Of a stretch of DNA of 64,000 nt, positions 45,732-54,432 are shown one piece after another. The stretch is taken from positions 1-64,000 of the forward strand of contig CASGED010000002.1 in assembly GCA_949300425.1 (NCBI GenBank). The letters are read 5' to 3'. The notes below the pieces were generated by a model. The model ran no database searches. It worked only from the letters and a program-made list of their open reading frames with translations, and had not been told where the DNA came from. The translations under genes were made by a program, and so were the position numbers. The stretch is from an uncultured Bacteroides sp. (GTDB lineage: Bacteria > Bacteroidota > Bacteroidia > Bacteroidales > Bacteroidaceae). How positions within the stretch are numbered: the stretch's first letter is position 1; each line of letters begins with the position of its first letter.

Positions 45732-46430
45732 ATGGAAGTAAAAAAATCGCCTAAAGCAGACTTGGAGGGCAAGAGATCAACCTGGCTGCTCGTCGGTTAT
45801 GTCATTACGCTTGCTATCATGTTCGTGGCCTTCGAATGGAGTGAACGCGACGTGCAGATTGATACAAGCCAGGCCGTAGCCGATGTCGTGTTTGAAGAGG
45901 AAATTGAAATTCCTATTACGGAACAACCGGAGGAAGTTACGCCTCCGCCTGCTCCAGTTGAAGCACCCGCAATCGTAGAACAATTGACTATCGTGGATGA
46001 CGACATGGAAATTGAGTCTACTCAGATTGCATCTTCAGAGGAGACCGGTCAGGCCGTTGAAATCTCCTATGTGCCTCCTACGGTAGAGGAAGAAGAGGAA
46101 GTTGCCGAAGAGGAAATCTTCGAGGTTGTAGAACAGATGCCTGAATTCCCCAACGGTGGTATGGCGGGCTTGATGCAGTTCTTGAGCAAGAACATCAAGT
46201 ATCCGACTATTGCACAAGAGAACGGTACGCAAGGTCGTGTAACGGTACAGTTCGTCGTAAACCGTGACGGTAGTATCGTGGATGCCAAGGTTATCCGTGG
46301 TGTAGACCCCTACTTGGACAAAGAAGCCCTTCGCGTGATTAACTCCATGCCGAAGTGGAAGCCGGGTATGCAGCGTGGTAAACCCGTGCGCGTAAAATAC
46401 ACGGTGCCTGTGATGTTCAGATTGCAGTAA
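45732..46430 (+). CDS. tonB: TonB energy transducer
   Basis: The 232-residue protein has one N-terminal membrane helix (WLLVGYVITLAIMFVAFEW), a Pro/Glu-rich periplasmic linker (ITEQPEEVTPPPAPVEAPAI), and a C-terminal TonB domain (GRVTVQFVVNRDGSIVDAKV, ending VKYTVPVMFRLQ). It passes proton-motive energy from ExbB/ExbD to outer-membrane receptors such as the SusC-like protein here. The exb genes lie 3 kb away at 49.4-51.7 kb rather than next to it. A terminator follows. Confidence 0.92.
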   Translation: MEVKKSPKADLEGKRSTWLLVGYVITLAIMFVAFEWSERDVQIDTSQAVADVVFEEEIEIPITEQPEEVTPPPAPVEAPAIVEQLTIVDDDMEIESTQIASSEETGQAVEISYVPPTVEEEEEVAEEEIFEVVEQMPEFPNGGMAGLMQFLSKNIKYPTIAQENGTQGRVTVQFVVNRDGSIVDAKVIRGVDPYLDKEALRVINSMPKWKPGMQRGKPVRVKYTVPVMFRLQ

Positions 46431-46446
46431 TAAACGAAAATAGAAT

Positions 46447-46480
46447 AAAAAAGAGGTTGCCGTATGTGCAGCCTCTTTTC
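46447..46480 (+). terminator. Terminator after tonB
   Basis: AAAAGAGGTTGC pairs with GCAGCCTCTTTT (one G-T pair), with an A-rich left side and TTTTCGTTTC after. It may work in both directions. Confidence 0.7.
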
Positions 46481-46511
46481 GTTTCTACCCGATAATTATC
46501 ATTTTTTTATT

Positions 46512-47489
46512 ATGTTCAAATCCTCCGAACTTCTCGAACTAATCAATACGCATATCGCGGAGCTGGCTTTCACTCGCAAACCGCAAGGGTTGTATGCGCC
46601 CGTGTCCTACGTATTGTCCTTAGGCGGCAAACGCATCCGTCCGGTATTGATGCTGATGGCTTACAACTTATACAAAGAGGATGTGGAGTCCATCCTCGGT
46701 CAAGCCACGGGCATTGAAGTCTACCACAACTATACCCTGCTACACGATGACTTGATGGATCAAGCCGATCGCCGACGCGGGAAAGCTACCGTCCATAAAG
46801 TATGGAACGAAAATACGGCCATCCTGTCAGGTGACGCCATGTTGGTATTGGCCTACCAGTTTATGTCGGCTGATTGCCCGTCCTCCTCGTTGAAGAAAGT
46901 AACCGACTTGTTCAGTCTGACCGCACTTGAAATTTGCGAAGGACAGCAATATGACATGGAATTTGAAACACGTAACGATGTGACGGAAGCCGAATACATC
47001 GAAATGATTCGGTTAAAAACGTCCGTCTTGTTAGCCGCCAGTCTGAAGATTGGAGCCTGGCTGGGAGGCGCCTCCGAAGAAGATGCCTCCCGCCTGTATG
47101 ACTTCGGCATGAATTTGGGTGTAGCTTTCCAGTTGAAAGATGATTGGTTGGACGTGTACGGCAATCCGGAAGTCTTTGGCAAGAACATCGGTGGAGACAT
47201 CCTGTGCAACAAGAAAACCTACCTGCTGATTCAAGCCTTGAAGCACGCCAATGAGGATCAGTCCCGGCAGCTTCAACAATGGTTGGATGCTACGGAGTAT
47301 GAGCCGGCCGAGAAGATAGCCGCGGTTAAGTCACTTTATGACGTAATTGGGGTTGACCGTATGTGCCTGCAAAAGATAGCGGACTATACGGCGTTGGCCG
47401 CAAAATCGTTGGAACAGGTCAGCGTCCCGGTTGCCGCCAAAGCGGAATTAAAAGATTTGATGAATCAATTAATGAATCGGGAGGTGTAA
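46512..47489 (+). CDS. Polyprenyl diphosphate synthase (octaprenyl-type)
   Basis: The 325-residue trans-prenyl transferase extends farnesyl diphosphate to a long chain for menaquinone. The first Asp-rich motif is in LLHDDLMDQADRRRGK, the second in QLKDDWLDVYG, and GGKRIRPVLMLM lies at the start. Chain length cannot be read surely from sequence. I chose ATG at 46512 because family N-termini align there; the frame upstream runs into the tonB terminator. Confidence 0.92.
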   Translation: MFKSSELLELINTHIAELAFTRKPQGLYAPVSYVLSLGGKRIRPVLMLMAYNLYKEDVESILGQATGIEVYHNYTLLHDDLMDQADRRRGKATVHKVWNENTAILSGDAMLVLAYQFMSADCPSSSLKKVTDLFSLTALEICEGQQYDMEFETRNDVTEAEYIEMIRLKTSVLLAASLKIGAWLGGASEEDASRLYDFGMNLGVAFQLKDDWLDVYGNPEVFGKNIGGDILCNKKTYLLIQALKHANEDQSRQLQQWLDATEYEPAEKIAAVKSLYDVIGVDRMCLQKIADYTALAAKSLEQVSVPVAAKAELKDLMNQLMNREV

Positions 47490-47508
47490 ATGGGAATTAT
47501 CATTTAAT
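47488..47508. repeat. 21-bp repeat copy shared with 63337-63357
   Basis: A 21-bp sequence beginning AAATGGGAATTATC right at the stop codon of the prenyl synthase gene is identical to the reverse complement of 63337-63357. Related AAATGGGAATTTA copies lie near 18162 and, reversed, at 22588. It is probably a fragment of the dispersed repeat family. Confidence 0.75.
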
Positions 47509-47530
47509 TTGTAACTTAAAACTTTAAATC

Positions 47531-48277
47531 ATGCCTTACAGAAGATTGCCCAATACAGACCAAGCGCGCGTGCGGGCCTTGAAAGCCGTATGTGAGATGG
47601 CCGATAAAAGCGACGACCTCTACGAGATGCCCGTCGACCTGAAAACGTTGACCGCGGTGCGGAACTTTCTTCCTCACTTTGAAGCGGCGCAAGTGTATTA
47701 CAAGGAATGTTTTGACAAACAATCGAAAGAAGGCCATAAGCACCAAAACAACGTAAAGACCGCCCGCCTGTATGTTTCGCACTTCATTCAGGTGCTCAAT
47801 TTGGCGGTGATTCGCTCGGAGGTACGCAGGGCGCACAAAGAGCTGTATGGGCTTGATCCGAAAAGCAACACTATTCCCGACCTTACCAGCGAAGCGGCCT
47901 TGGTCGACTGGGGACGAAAAATCATCGAAGGCGAGAACAAACGCATTGCCCAAGGCGGTATCCCCATCTACAACCCCACGATAGCCAAGGTAAAAGTGCA
48001 CTACGACATCTTCTACGAAAGCTACAGCCGGCAAAAGAACCTGCAAATGCTTACCGAACGAAGTTTGAACGAGTTGTCGGCCATGCGTCCCGAAGCGGAT
48101 GCCTTGATACTGAACGTATGGAATCAGGTGGAAAAGAAGTTCGAGTTTGTTACCCCCAATGAAAAGCGGTTGGAGGCGTGTCGGAAATACGGTATGATTT
48201 ACTACTACCGTACCAGCGAGAAATTGAAAGCCGAAGAAAAAAAATCCTGTCCTCTCTTTCCCAGTATGCAATTATGA
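47531..48277 (+). CDS. Conserved hypothetical protein
   Basis: I do not recognise the family. The 248-residue soluble, mostly helical protein is rich in Lys, Arg and Glu, with no signal peptide or membrane segment. It contains NNVKTARLYVSHFIQVLNLA and a long helix near the middle. It shares a 4-bp ATGA overlap with tatD, so the two are translated together. That association hints at nucleic-acid or quality-control work, but nothing in the sequence proves it. Confidence 0.72.
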   Translation: MPYRRLPNTDQARVRALKAVCEMADKSDDLYEMPVDLKTLTAVRNFLPHFEAAQVYYKECFDKQSKEGHKHQNNVKTARLYVSHFIQVLNLAVIRSEVRRAHKELYGLDPKSNTIPDLTSEAALVDWGRKIIEGENKRIAQGGIPIYNPTIAKVKVHYDIFYESYSRQKNLQMLTERSLNELSAMRPEADALILNVWNQVEKKFEFVTPNEKRLEACRKYGMIYYYRTSEKLKAEEKKSCPLFPSMQL

Positions 48278-49050
48278 TAGACACCCATTCCCATCTCTTC
48301 TTGGAAGATTTTAAAGACGATTTGCCGGACGTCATGGCGCGCGCCCGCGAAGCGGGAGTCAGCCATATTTTTATGCCCAACATAGACAGTACTTCGATAG
48401 CCTCTTTGCTTCGCGTTTGCCACGACTACGCCAAATATTGTTTCCCGATGATCGGGCTGCATCCTACTTCGGTCAATGAAGGTTATGAGGACGAACTCCG
48501 TATGGTAGAGCAAGAGTTGTCTACGCGACGGGACGAGTATGTAGGCATCGGAGAAATCGGCATGGATTTGTATTGGGACCAAACCTATGTAACCGAGCAA
48601 CAAATCGCGCTGAAGCGCCAACTCGATTGGGCATTGGCCTACGACCTCCCCGTCGTGATTCATTGCCGCGAAGCCTTCTCCTATATATATAAGGTATTAG
48701 AATCTTATCGGCACACTCCCTTGCGGGGGATTTTCCATAGCTTTACGGGCACACGTGAGGAAGCCGGGCGCATTTTAGAGTTTCCCCGCTTTTTGATAGG
48801 AATCAACGGAGTGGTCACGTTCAAGAAATCGACCCTGCCGGAAGTCCTTTCCCAGATTCCTTTGGAAAGAATCGTGTTGGAAACCGATTCGCCCTATCTG
48901 ACCCCGGTCCCCTATCGCGGCAGGCGGAACGAAAGCTCTTTTATAAAATATACCTTAATGAAGGTTGCCGAAGTATATGGGCTTTCTCCCGAAGAAGTCT
49001 CAGTTGTTACTTCTGAAACCGCTTTAAAAGTGTTCGGAATGCCCCAATAA
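48274..49050 (+). CDS. tatD: TatD-family metal-dependent DNase
   Basis: The 258-residue TIM-barrel hydrolase begins MIDTHSHLF (metal ligands H-x-H) and has IGLHPTSVNE, GIGEIGMDLYWD with the Glu ligand, VIHCREAF, HSFTG, and the final ETDSPYLTPVPYRG with Asp. Relatives are 3'-5' DNases used in repair and DNA breakdown. I chose ATG at 48274, which overlaps the previous stop by 4 bp and directly starts the family fold. Confidence 0.92.
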   Translation: MIDTHSHLFLEDFKDDLPDVMARAREAGVSHIFMPNIDSTSIASLLRVCHDYAKYCFPMIGLHPTSVNEGYEDELRMVEQELSTRRDEYVGIGEIGMDLYWDQTYVTEQQIALKRQLDWALAYDLPVVIHCREAFSYIYKVLESYRHTPLRGIFHSFTGTREEAGRILEFPRFLIGINGVVTFKKSTLPEVLSQIPLERIVLETDSPYLTPVPYRGRRNESSFIKYTLMKVAEVYGLSPEEVSVVTSETALKVFGMPQ

Positions 49051-49136
49051 GGGCGCAAAGGTTTTAAAGTTTATTAATTTTGGTGCTTTCTCAAAGATTT
49101 AAAGCAAAGAATGTAACGTGAGAACAAAAAAAAGAA

Positions 49137-49144
49137 TACATTTG
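49137..49144 (+). promoter_or_regulatory. Candidate -7 box for tRNA-Ser
   Basis: TACATTTG lies 60 bp before the tRNA. No clear -33 element is seen. Confidence 0.4.
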
Positions 49145-49203
49145 TAGCTGAAAACATTCGAGGGTCGTAAAAACGAAGAGAAAAGCGGCTCACAAAAGAA
49201 AAA

Positions 49204-49291
49204 GGAGAGATGCTCGAGTGGTTGAAGAGGCACGCCTGGAAAGCGTGTATACTCCTAAAGGGTATCGGGGGTTCGAATCCCCCTCTCTCCG
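49204..49291 (+). tRNA. tRNA-Ser (GGA)
   Basis: Acceptor GGAGAGA (49204-49210) pairs with TCTCTCC (49284-49290), and the discriminator is G. The anticodon loop CTGGAAA holds GGA. The long variable arm (TATACTCCTAAAGGGTATC) is typical for serine tRNAs, and the T loop is TTCGAAT. CCA is not encoded. Confidence 0.97.
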
Positions 49292-49382
49292 CGAAGTGGA
49301 AAACATGAAGTGAATGAAAAGGAAACAATAAATAAATATCATAAGTAATTCAATTAATTAATCTTAAAAAATTAGACACACA

Positions 49383-50147
49383 ATGAAAAAGTTATTTGCA
49401 ATTGTTGCTGTGATGGGAGCCTTGACATTTGGCTCAACTCAATTGGCTCAGGCCCAGGATGCTCCTGCTGCCGGTCAAACTGAAACTGTCGCTCCTGCTG
49501 AGAGTGGCGGTATTCACAAAGAATTGAAGATTAAGTACATCGAAGGTTCTGCATTCTTCATGAGCTTTATCTCTATTGCTTTGGTGATTGGTCTTGCATT
49601 CTGCATTGAGCGTATCATTTACTTGAGCTTGGCCGAAATCAACACGAAGAAGTTCGTTGCTTCTATCGAAGCTGCTATGGAAAAAGGTGATGTAGAAGGT
49701 GCTAAGGATATCGCACGTAACACTCGCGGTCCTATCGCTTCTATCTACTATCAAGGCTTGATGAGATTGGATCAAGGTTTGGACGTTGTTGAGAAGTCTG
49801 TTGTATCTTACGGTGGCGTACAAGCCGGTTATTTGGAAAAAGGTTGCTCTTGGATTACGCTGTTCATCGCGATGAGCCCGTCTTTGGGATTCTTGGGAAC
49901 TGTGATTGGTATGGTGCAGGCATTCGATAAAATCCAGCAGGTAGGTGATATCTCTCCGACGGTTGTTGCAGGTGGTATGAAAGTGGCCTTGATTACGACT
50001 ATCTTCGGTTTGATTGCAGCCTTGATTCTGCAGGTATTCTACAACTACATCTTGTCTAAGATTGAAGCTCTGACCAGTGATATGGAAGACTCTTCTGTAA
50101 CATTGTTGGATATGGTTGTTAAATATGAACTGAAGTACAAAAAATAA
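49383..50147 (+). CDS. exbB: MotA/TolQ/ExbB proton channel protein
   Basis: The 254-residue inner-membrane protein forms the proton channel that drives TonB. It has a signal-like start (IVAVMGALTFGSTQLAQAQ), then three membrane segments, including SFISIALVIGLAFCIERIIY, and the conserved MSPSLGFLGTVIGMVQAF region. It is the first of four tightly spaced genes with a small membrane protein and two ExbD-like genes. tRNA-Ser lies 91 bp upstream. Codon usage suggests strong expression. Confidence 0.92.
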   Translation: MKKLFAIVAVMGALTFGSTQLAQAQDAPAAGQTETVAPAESGGIHKELKIKYIEGSAFFMSFISIALVIGLAFCIERIIYLSLAEINTKKFVASIEAAMEKGDVEGAKDIARNTRGPIASIYYQGLMRLDQGLDVVEKSVVSYGGVQAGYLEKGCSWITLFIAMSPSLGFLGTVIGMVQAFDKIQQVGDISPTVVAGGMKVALITTIFGLIAALILQVFYNYILSKIEALTSDMEDSSVTLLDMVVKYELKYKK

Positions 50148-50162
50148 TAATCTTATTGCAAG

Positions 50163-50648
50163 ATGAAAAAATTTAAAATACAAAGAGTTTCAGGACTCAT
50201 CCTGTCTGTAATGCTCCTCATTACACTGGTCATCCTGGGCTTGTTCTTCTTCGGAGGAGAGACCCCCATGGATCAGCGTGTAGTGGCAGACCCGTCACTG
50301 TCGGAGCCGCTCTATACGGACGCTATCCTGTATTGGAATTATATTTTGTTTGTATTGGGAGTTGTGGCGATTGTTATCGGCGTGGTTTATCAGTTTGGCT
50401 CAACGTTCGCTGATTCTCCTAAGACTGCTCTTAAATCTTTGGTAGGTGTCGTTGCCCTTGTATTAGTCCTTGTCATTACTTGGGCTGCAGGTAGTACAGA
50501 AATATTGGATATACCGGGATACGAAGGAACAGAAAATGTTCCCTCTTGGTTGAAAGTAACTGATATGTTCTTGTACACTATTTACATTGAAGTAGGTGCA
50601 ATGATTTTGCTGATGTTGGGATTTGGCATCTCAAAGAAAATCAAATAA
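50163..50648 (+). CDS. Four-helix membrane protein of the exb operon
   Basis: The 161-residue protein has about four hydrophobic segments (SVMLLITLVILGLFFFGG; YILFVLGVVAIVIGVVY; SLVGVVALVLVLVITWAAG; IYIEVGAMILLMLGFGI) and a basic N-terminus. I know it only as a conserved protein placed between exbB and exbD in Bacteroidales. It follows exbB by 15 bp and precedes exbD by 21 bp. A structural or regulatory role in the TonB motor complex is plausible but not shown. Confidence 0.78.
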   Translation: MKKFKIQRVSGLILSVMLLITLVILGLFFFGGETPMDQRVVADPSLSEPLYTDAILYWNYILFVLGVVAIVIGVVYQFGSTFADSPKTALKSLVGVVALVLVLVITWAAGSTEILDIPGYEGTENVPSWLKVTDMFLYTIYIEVGAMILLMLGFGISKKIK

Positions 50649-50669
50649 TCAAGATTAGAGGAATTTAAT

Positions 50670-51260
50670 ATGGCTAGAAAGAAAAGAGACGTTCCCGAAA
50701 TCAACTCAAGTTCTACGGCGGATATGGCTTTCATCTTGCTGCTGTTCTTCTTGCTTACGACTTCTATGGATACCGACCGTGGTTTGGCAAGACGTTTGCC
50801 CGAACCTCCTCAGGAGAACCAGAAAAAAGAAGATGTAGACATCAAGGAACGCAACATCTTGCAGGTGTTCGTCAACTTCCAGGACCAGTTGATGGTGGGC
50901 GATAGTTATCTTTCTGTTGACCAGCTACGCGATAAAGCCAAAGAATTCATTGCCAACCCGAACGATGATGAAAAGTTACCGGAAAAGGTGGCAGAAGAAG
51001 TTCCTTTCTTTGGAACTCAAAGAATTACAAAGAATCATGTAATATCTTTGCGTTGCGACCGCGGTACGTCCTATAAGACTTATATCGCCGTTCAAAACGA
51101 ACTGGTAGCAGCCTACAATGAGTTGCGTGACGAACTGGCACAGTCAAAGTGGCAGGTAAATTACGCAGACTTGAATGAAAGTCAACAGGAAGCAATACGT
51201 AAGATTTATCCTCAGGTGATTTCTGAGGCAGAACCTAAAAAGTATGGAGAACAAAAGTAA
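50670..51260 (+). CDS. exbD: ExbD/TolR-family protein (first copy)
   Basis: The 196-residue protein has a short cytoplasmic start with STADMAFILLLFFLLTTSMD, the single membrane helix carrying the Asp that carries protons. A longer periplasmic domain follows. It is longer than typical ExbD (about 140) because of a charged insertion (QENQKKEDVDIKERN and the stretch near residue 100). Its stop overlaps the next start (TAATG). Confidence 0.88.
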   Translation: MARKKRDVPEINSSSTADMAFILLLFFLLTTSMDTDRGLARRLPEPPQENQKKEDVDIKERNILQVFVNFQDQLMVGDSYLSVDQLRDKAKEFIANPNDDEKLPEKVAEEVPFFGTQRITKNHVISLRCDRGTSYKTYIAVQNELVAAYNELRDELAQSKWQVNYADLNESQQEAIRKIYPQVISEAEPKKYGEQK

Positions 51261-51727
51261 TGGGAAAATTTAATAAAACAGGTAAGCGCGGTATGCCGGC
51301 ATTGAATACCTCTTCATTGCCTGACCTTATTTTCACGTTGTTGTTCTTCTTCATGATTGTAACGACCATGCGTGAGGTGACTTTGAAGGTGGAGTTTAGA
51401 GCTCCGGCTGCCACAGAATTGGAAAAACTGGAGAAAAAATCGTTGGTAACGTTTATCTATGTAGGTAAACCGACTAAAGAGTTTCGTAAACAATTGGGTG
51501 AAGAAAGCCGTATTCAGTTGAACGATGCCTTTGCCGAAGTGTCTGAAGTTCAGGACTACGTCATCGGTGAGCGTGCAAGTATGAAAGAGGTAGACCAACC
51601 AAACATGACTGTTTCACTGAAAATCGACCAGGACACCCGGATGGGTATCGTTACCGAGATTAAGGAAGCGCTCCGTAGAGCGTATGCGTTGAAGATAAAC
51701 TACTCTTCCGTTGAGCGTAACGACTAA
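51260..51727 (+). CDS. exbD: ExbD/TolR-family protein (second copy)
   Basis: The 155-residue protein carries SSLPDLIFTLLFFFMIVTTM with the proton-carrying Asp in the membrane helix, and a compact periplasmic domain. Two different ExbD proteins in one operon are common in Bacteroidetes and may form a heteromeric motor. It ends the operon; a terminator follows at 51748-51783. Confidence 0.88.
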   Translation: MGKFNKTGKRGMPALNTSSLPDLIFTLLFFFMIVTTMREVTLKVEFRAPAATELEKLEKKSLVTFIYVGKPTKEFRKQLGEESRIQLNDAFAEVSEVQDYVIGERASMKEVDQPNMTVSLKIDQDTRMGIVTEIKEALRRAYALKINYSSVERND

Positions 51728-51747
51728 CGTAGTTTAGACTATAACTT

Positions 51748-51783
51748 TAAAAAGGCTGTTTGCTTGGCAGACAGCCTTTTTTA
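51748..51783 (+). terminator. Rho-independent terminator of the exb operon
   Basis: AAAAAGGCTGT pairs with ACAGCCTTTTTT across an 11-base loop and ends in T residues. Confidence 0.85.
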
Positions 51784-51823
51784 GTTGTCTTCTTCGCGCA
51801 CGGAAGACAGCTTGCTTCCTTGT

Positions 51824-51907
51824 ACGATTACTAATCGTCACGCTGCACGATTACTAATCGTCATGCTGTACGATTACTAATCGTCATGCTGTACGATTAC
51901 TAATCGT
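51824..51907. repeat. Four-unit 23-bp-period palindromic array (array B)
   Basis: ACGATTACTAATCGT, a perfect palindrome around a central C, starts at 51824, 51847, 51870 and 51893, exactly 23 bp apart. Linkers are CACGCTGC, CATGCTGT and CATGCTGT. It shares period and build with array A but not sequence. It lies in the 293-bp gap between the exb operon and the DUF456 gene. No gene is evident there. Confidence 0.95.
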
Positions 51908-52020
51908 GTCAAGGATGAGGCTATATTACTGGCAGAATTATTAAAGTTGATGTTGGATATTTGATTATTCACAAGCAGTTCTTATCTTTGTCTCGAATTA
52001 TAAAGAATAGAGATAGGACC

Positions 52021-52500
52021 ATGGCTGACATTCTACTTGTCATTTTAGGACTTCTTTGCCTGTTGGTGGGGCTGGCAGGTTGTATCCTTCCGGCTTTGCC
52101 CGGCCCGCCATTGGCTTATGGTGGCATGTTGCTTCTGCACTTTACCGACCGTGCGCAATTTTCCGCAACCGAGTTGATTGTATGGTTTGTTTTGGTCGTT
52201 ATAGTCCAGGTTCTTGATTATTTCGTTCCTTTACTGGGCGCCAAATATAGCGGAGGAAGCCGGTGGGGAGAACGGGGCTGCCTGGCCGGAACAGTCATTG
52301 GTTTGTTCTTCATGCCTTGGGGAATTGTCCTCGGTCCGTTTTTGGGGGCGGTGATTGGTGAACTGTTAGGCGGACGCGAAACGAAAGACGCCTTGCGTTC
52401 CGGTTTTGGCTCTTTGCTCGGATTCCTGTTGGGTACTTTCGTCAAGTGCATCCTTTGCGGCTATTTCATCTGGAAGTTTGTAGAAACTTTGGTGGCGTAA
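52021..52500 (+). CDS. DUF456-family membrane protein
   Basis: The 159-residue protein has about four membrane segments with many glycines (VILGLLCLLVGLAGCILPAL; PPLAYGGMLLLHF; GTVIGLFFMPWGIVLGPFLG). It matches DUF456, a small conserved family of unknown function. I chose ATG at 52021; the frame upstream to 51961 adds a soluble stretch unlike the family. No operon partner is close. Confidence 0.82.
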   Translation: MADILLVILGLLCLLVGLAGCILPALPGPPLAYGGMLLLHFTDRAQFSATELIVWFVLVVIVQVLDYFVPLLGAKYSGGSRWGERGCLAGTVIGLFFMPWGIVLGPFLGAVIGELLGGRETKDALRSGFGSLLGFLLGTFVKCILCGYFIWKFVETLVA

Positions 52501-52581
52501 ACTTGACACCATGAAAGGTGTAAAACTATTAATCTTCTCCAAAGGAGTGGTTAAAAACAGGCTATTTTCAATATTAATCAG

Positions 52582-52589
52582 TATATTTG
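52582..52589 (+). promoter_or_regulatory. Candidate -7 box for parA-parB operon
   Basis: TATATTTG matches TAnnTTTG in the 261-bp gap before parA, leaving a leader of about 165 bases. A small hairpin (ACACC/GGTGT at 52506-52522) lies before it. No parS site is visible here. Confidence 0.45.
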
Positions 52590-52761
52590 CCGACAAAGCC
52601 AAAGGGCTGCGAAAACCTTGAAGGAGAGATGGAGCCCGAGACGATGCGGATAGTTATTAACAGAAAAGGCAATTTATCAACCGTTTTTGCAATATCTTCC
52701 GCTTTTGTGCAGGCCCTTTCAGAAATAATCGCTTATTTCGCCGCCGATAAAAAGTAAGTAT

Positions 52762-53535
52762 ATGGGAAAAATTATTGCTATGGCAAATCAAAAGGGTGGG
52801 GTAGGTAAGACTACGACAACCATCAACCTGGCTGCTTCATTAGCCACCCTTGAAAAGAAAGTGCTTGTTGTAGACGCTGATCCGCAGGCAAATGCATCAT
52901 CGGGATTGGGCGTGGATATTAAACAAGCCAAATGTACCATCTACGAGTGCATCATCGACCACGCTGATGTACGCGAGGCTATTCATGATACTGAAATTGA
53001 TACGCTGAAGATTATTTCTTCGCATATCAATCTGGTAGGCGCTGAAATCGAAATGCTTAACTTGAAAAACCGGGAGCGAATCTTAAAGGAAGTACTCGCA
53101 CCGTTGAAAGATGATTTTGACTATATTTTGATAGATTGTTCTCCGTCGTTAGGACTGATTACGGTCAATGCGCTTACGGCTGCGGATTCGGTGATTATTC
53201 CTGTTCAAGCCGAGTATTTTGCTTTGGAAGGTATCAGCAAGTTGCTGAACACCATTAAAATCATTAAATCGAAACTGAATCCTTCTTTGGAAATAGAAGG
53301 TTTTTTGCTCACGATGTACGATTCACGCTTGCGACAGGCAAACCAGATTTACGATGAAGTGAAACGTCACTTCCAAGAATTGGTTTTCAACACGGTCATA
53401 CAGCGTAATGTGAAACTGAGCGAAGCACCCAGTTACGGATTGCCCACCATATTGTATGATGCGGATTCGACGGGGGCTAAAAATCACATGGCTTTGGCTA
53501 AGGAATTGATTGAGCGAGAAAAGAAAAACGAATAA
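52762..53535 (+). CDS. parA: Chromosome-partitioning ATPase ParA (Soj)
   Basis: The 257-residue protein has the deviant Walker A KGGVGKTT near residues 10-17, DADPQANASSGLG, and DYILIDCSPSLGLITVNAL. It works with ParB to move replicated origins. It is the first gene of parA, parB, DUF5683, mltD, relA/spoT, the common Bacteroidales order. Six bp separate it from parB. Confidence 0.95.
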   Translation: MGKIIAMANQKGGVGKTTTTINLAASLATLEKKVLVVDADPQANASSGLGVDIKQAKCTIYECIIDHADVREAIHDTEIDTLKIISSHINLVGAEIEMLNLKNRERILKEVLAPLKDDFDYILIDCSPSLGLITVNALTAADSVIIPVQAEYFALEGISKLLNTIKIIKSKLNPSLEIEGFLLTMYDSRLRQANQIYDEVKRHFQELVFNTVIQRNVKLSEAPSYGLPTILYDADSTGAKNHMALAKELIEREKKNE

Positions 53536-53541
53536 GAAGTT

Positions 53542-54432
53542 ATGGCACAGAAAAGAAATGCATTAGGACGAGGACTGGACGCGTTGCTTTCCATAGACGA
53601 TGTGCAGACGGGCGGTTCTTCTTCCATCAACGAAATAGAATTGTCAAAAATCAGTGTCAATCCCAATCAACCGCGTAGGGAGTTTGACCCTACCGCCTTG
53701 CAGGAGTTGGCCGATTCTATTGCCGAAATCGGTGTCATACAACCTATTACGTTGCGACAAGTTTCGGAGGATGAATACCAGATTATAGCGGGGGAGCGGC
53801 GTTTCCGTGCTTCCCAAATGGCAGGACTCACTTCTATTCCGGCTTACATCCGTACAGCCGATGACGAGAATATGATGGAGATGGCACTCATCGAGAACAT
53901 TCAGCGTGAAGATTTGAACTCGGTAGAGATTGCTTTAGCCTACCAACATCTGTTGGATCAGTACGGACTGACACAGGAACGTCTGAGTGAGCGTGTAGGA
54001 AAAAAACGAACGACCATAGCCAACTACCTGCGCTTGCTCAAACTGCCGGCTCCCGTGCAAATGGGGTTGCAAAACAAACTGATAGACATGGGACACGCCC
54101 GGGCGTTGGTGGCGTTGGACAATCCGAAATTGCAAGTGAAAGTTTATGAAGAGATTTTGGAGCACGGCTATTCGGTACGTAAGGTAGAGGAAATCGTAAA
54201 ATCGTTGAGTGAAGGCGAGACGATTAAGAGTGGTAACCGTAAGATTGCGCCCAAACGCGGCAAACTGCCTGAAGAGTTCAATCTGTTGAAACAACAGCTG
54301 TCACATTTCTTTGACACAAAAGTACAACTGACCTGTTCGGAGAAGGGAAAAGGAAAAATCAGTATACCGTTCAATAATGAAGAAGAACTGGAACGTATCA
54401 TTGGAATCCTTGATGCGCTAAGAAACAAATGA
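53542..54432 (+). CDS. parB: Chromosome-partitioning protein ParB (Spo0J)
   Basis: The 296-residue DNA-binding CTPase has a ParB/sulfiredoxin domain (ISVNPNQPRREFDPTALQEL; IAGERRFRASQMAG with the CTP-binding GERR; MALIENIQREDLNSVE), an HTH (LSERVGKKRTTIANYLRLLK) and a C-terminal dimer domain. It binds parS sites; I see none in the window in the normal orientation. Its stop overlaps the next gene. Confidence 0.95.
   Translation: MAQKRNALGRGLDALLSIDDVQTGGSSSINEIELSKISVNPNQPRREFDPTALQELADSIAEIGVIQPITLRQVSEDEYQIIAGERRFRASQMAGLTSIPAYIRTADDENMMEMALIENIQREDLNSVEIALAYQHLLDQYGLTQERLSERVGKKRTTIANYLRLLKLPAPVQMGLQNKLIDMGHARALVALDNPKLQVKVYEEILEHGYSVRKVEEIVKSLSEGETIKSGNRKIAPKRGKLPEEFNLLKQQLSHFFDTKVQLTCSEKGKGKISIPFNNEEELERIIGILDALRNK

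Noticed and set aside
52501-52761. Replication origin or parS site ahead of parA
   Set aside because: I see no DnaA-box cluster and no parS motif. The region shows only a -7 box, a small hairpin and unremarkable sequence.
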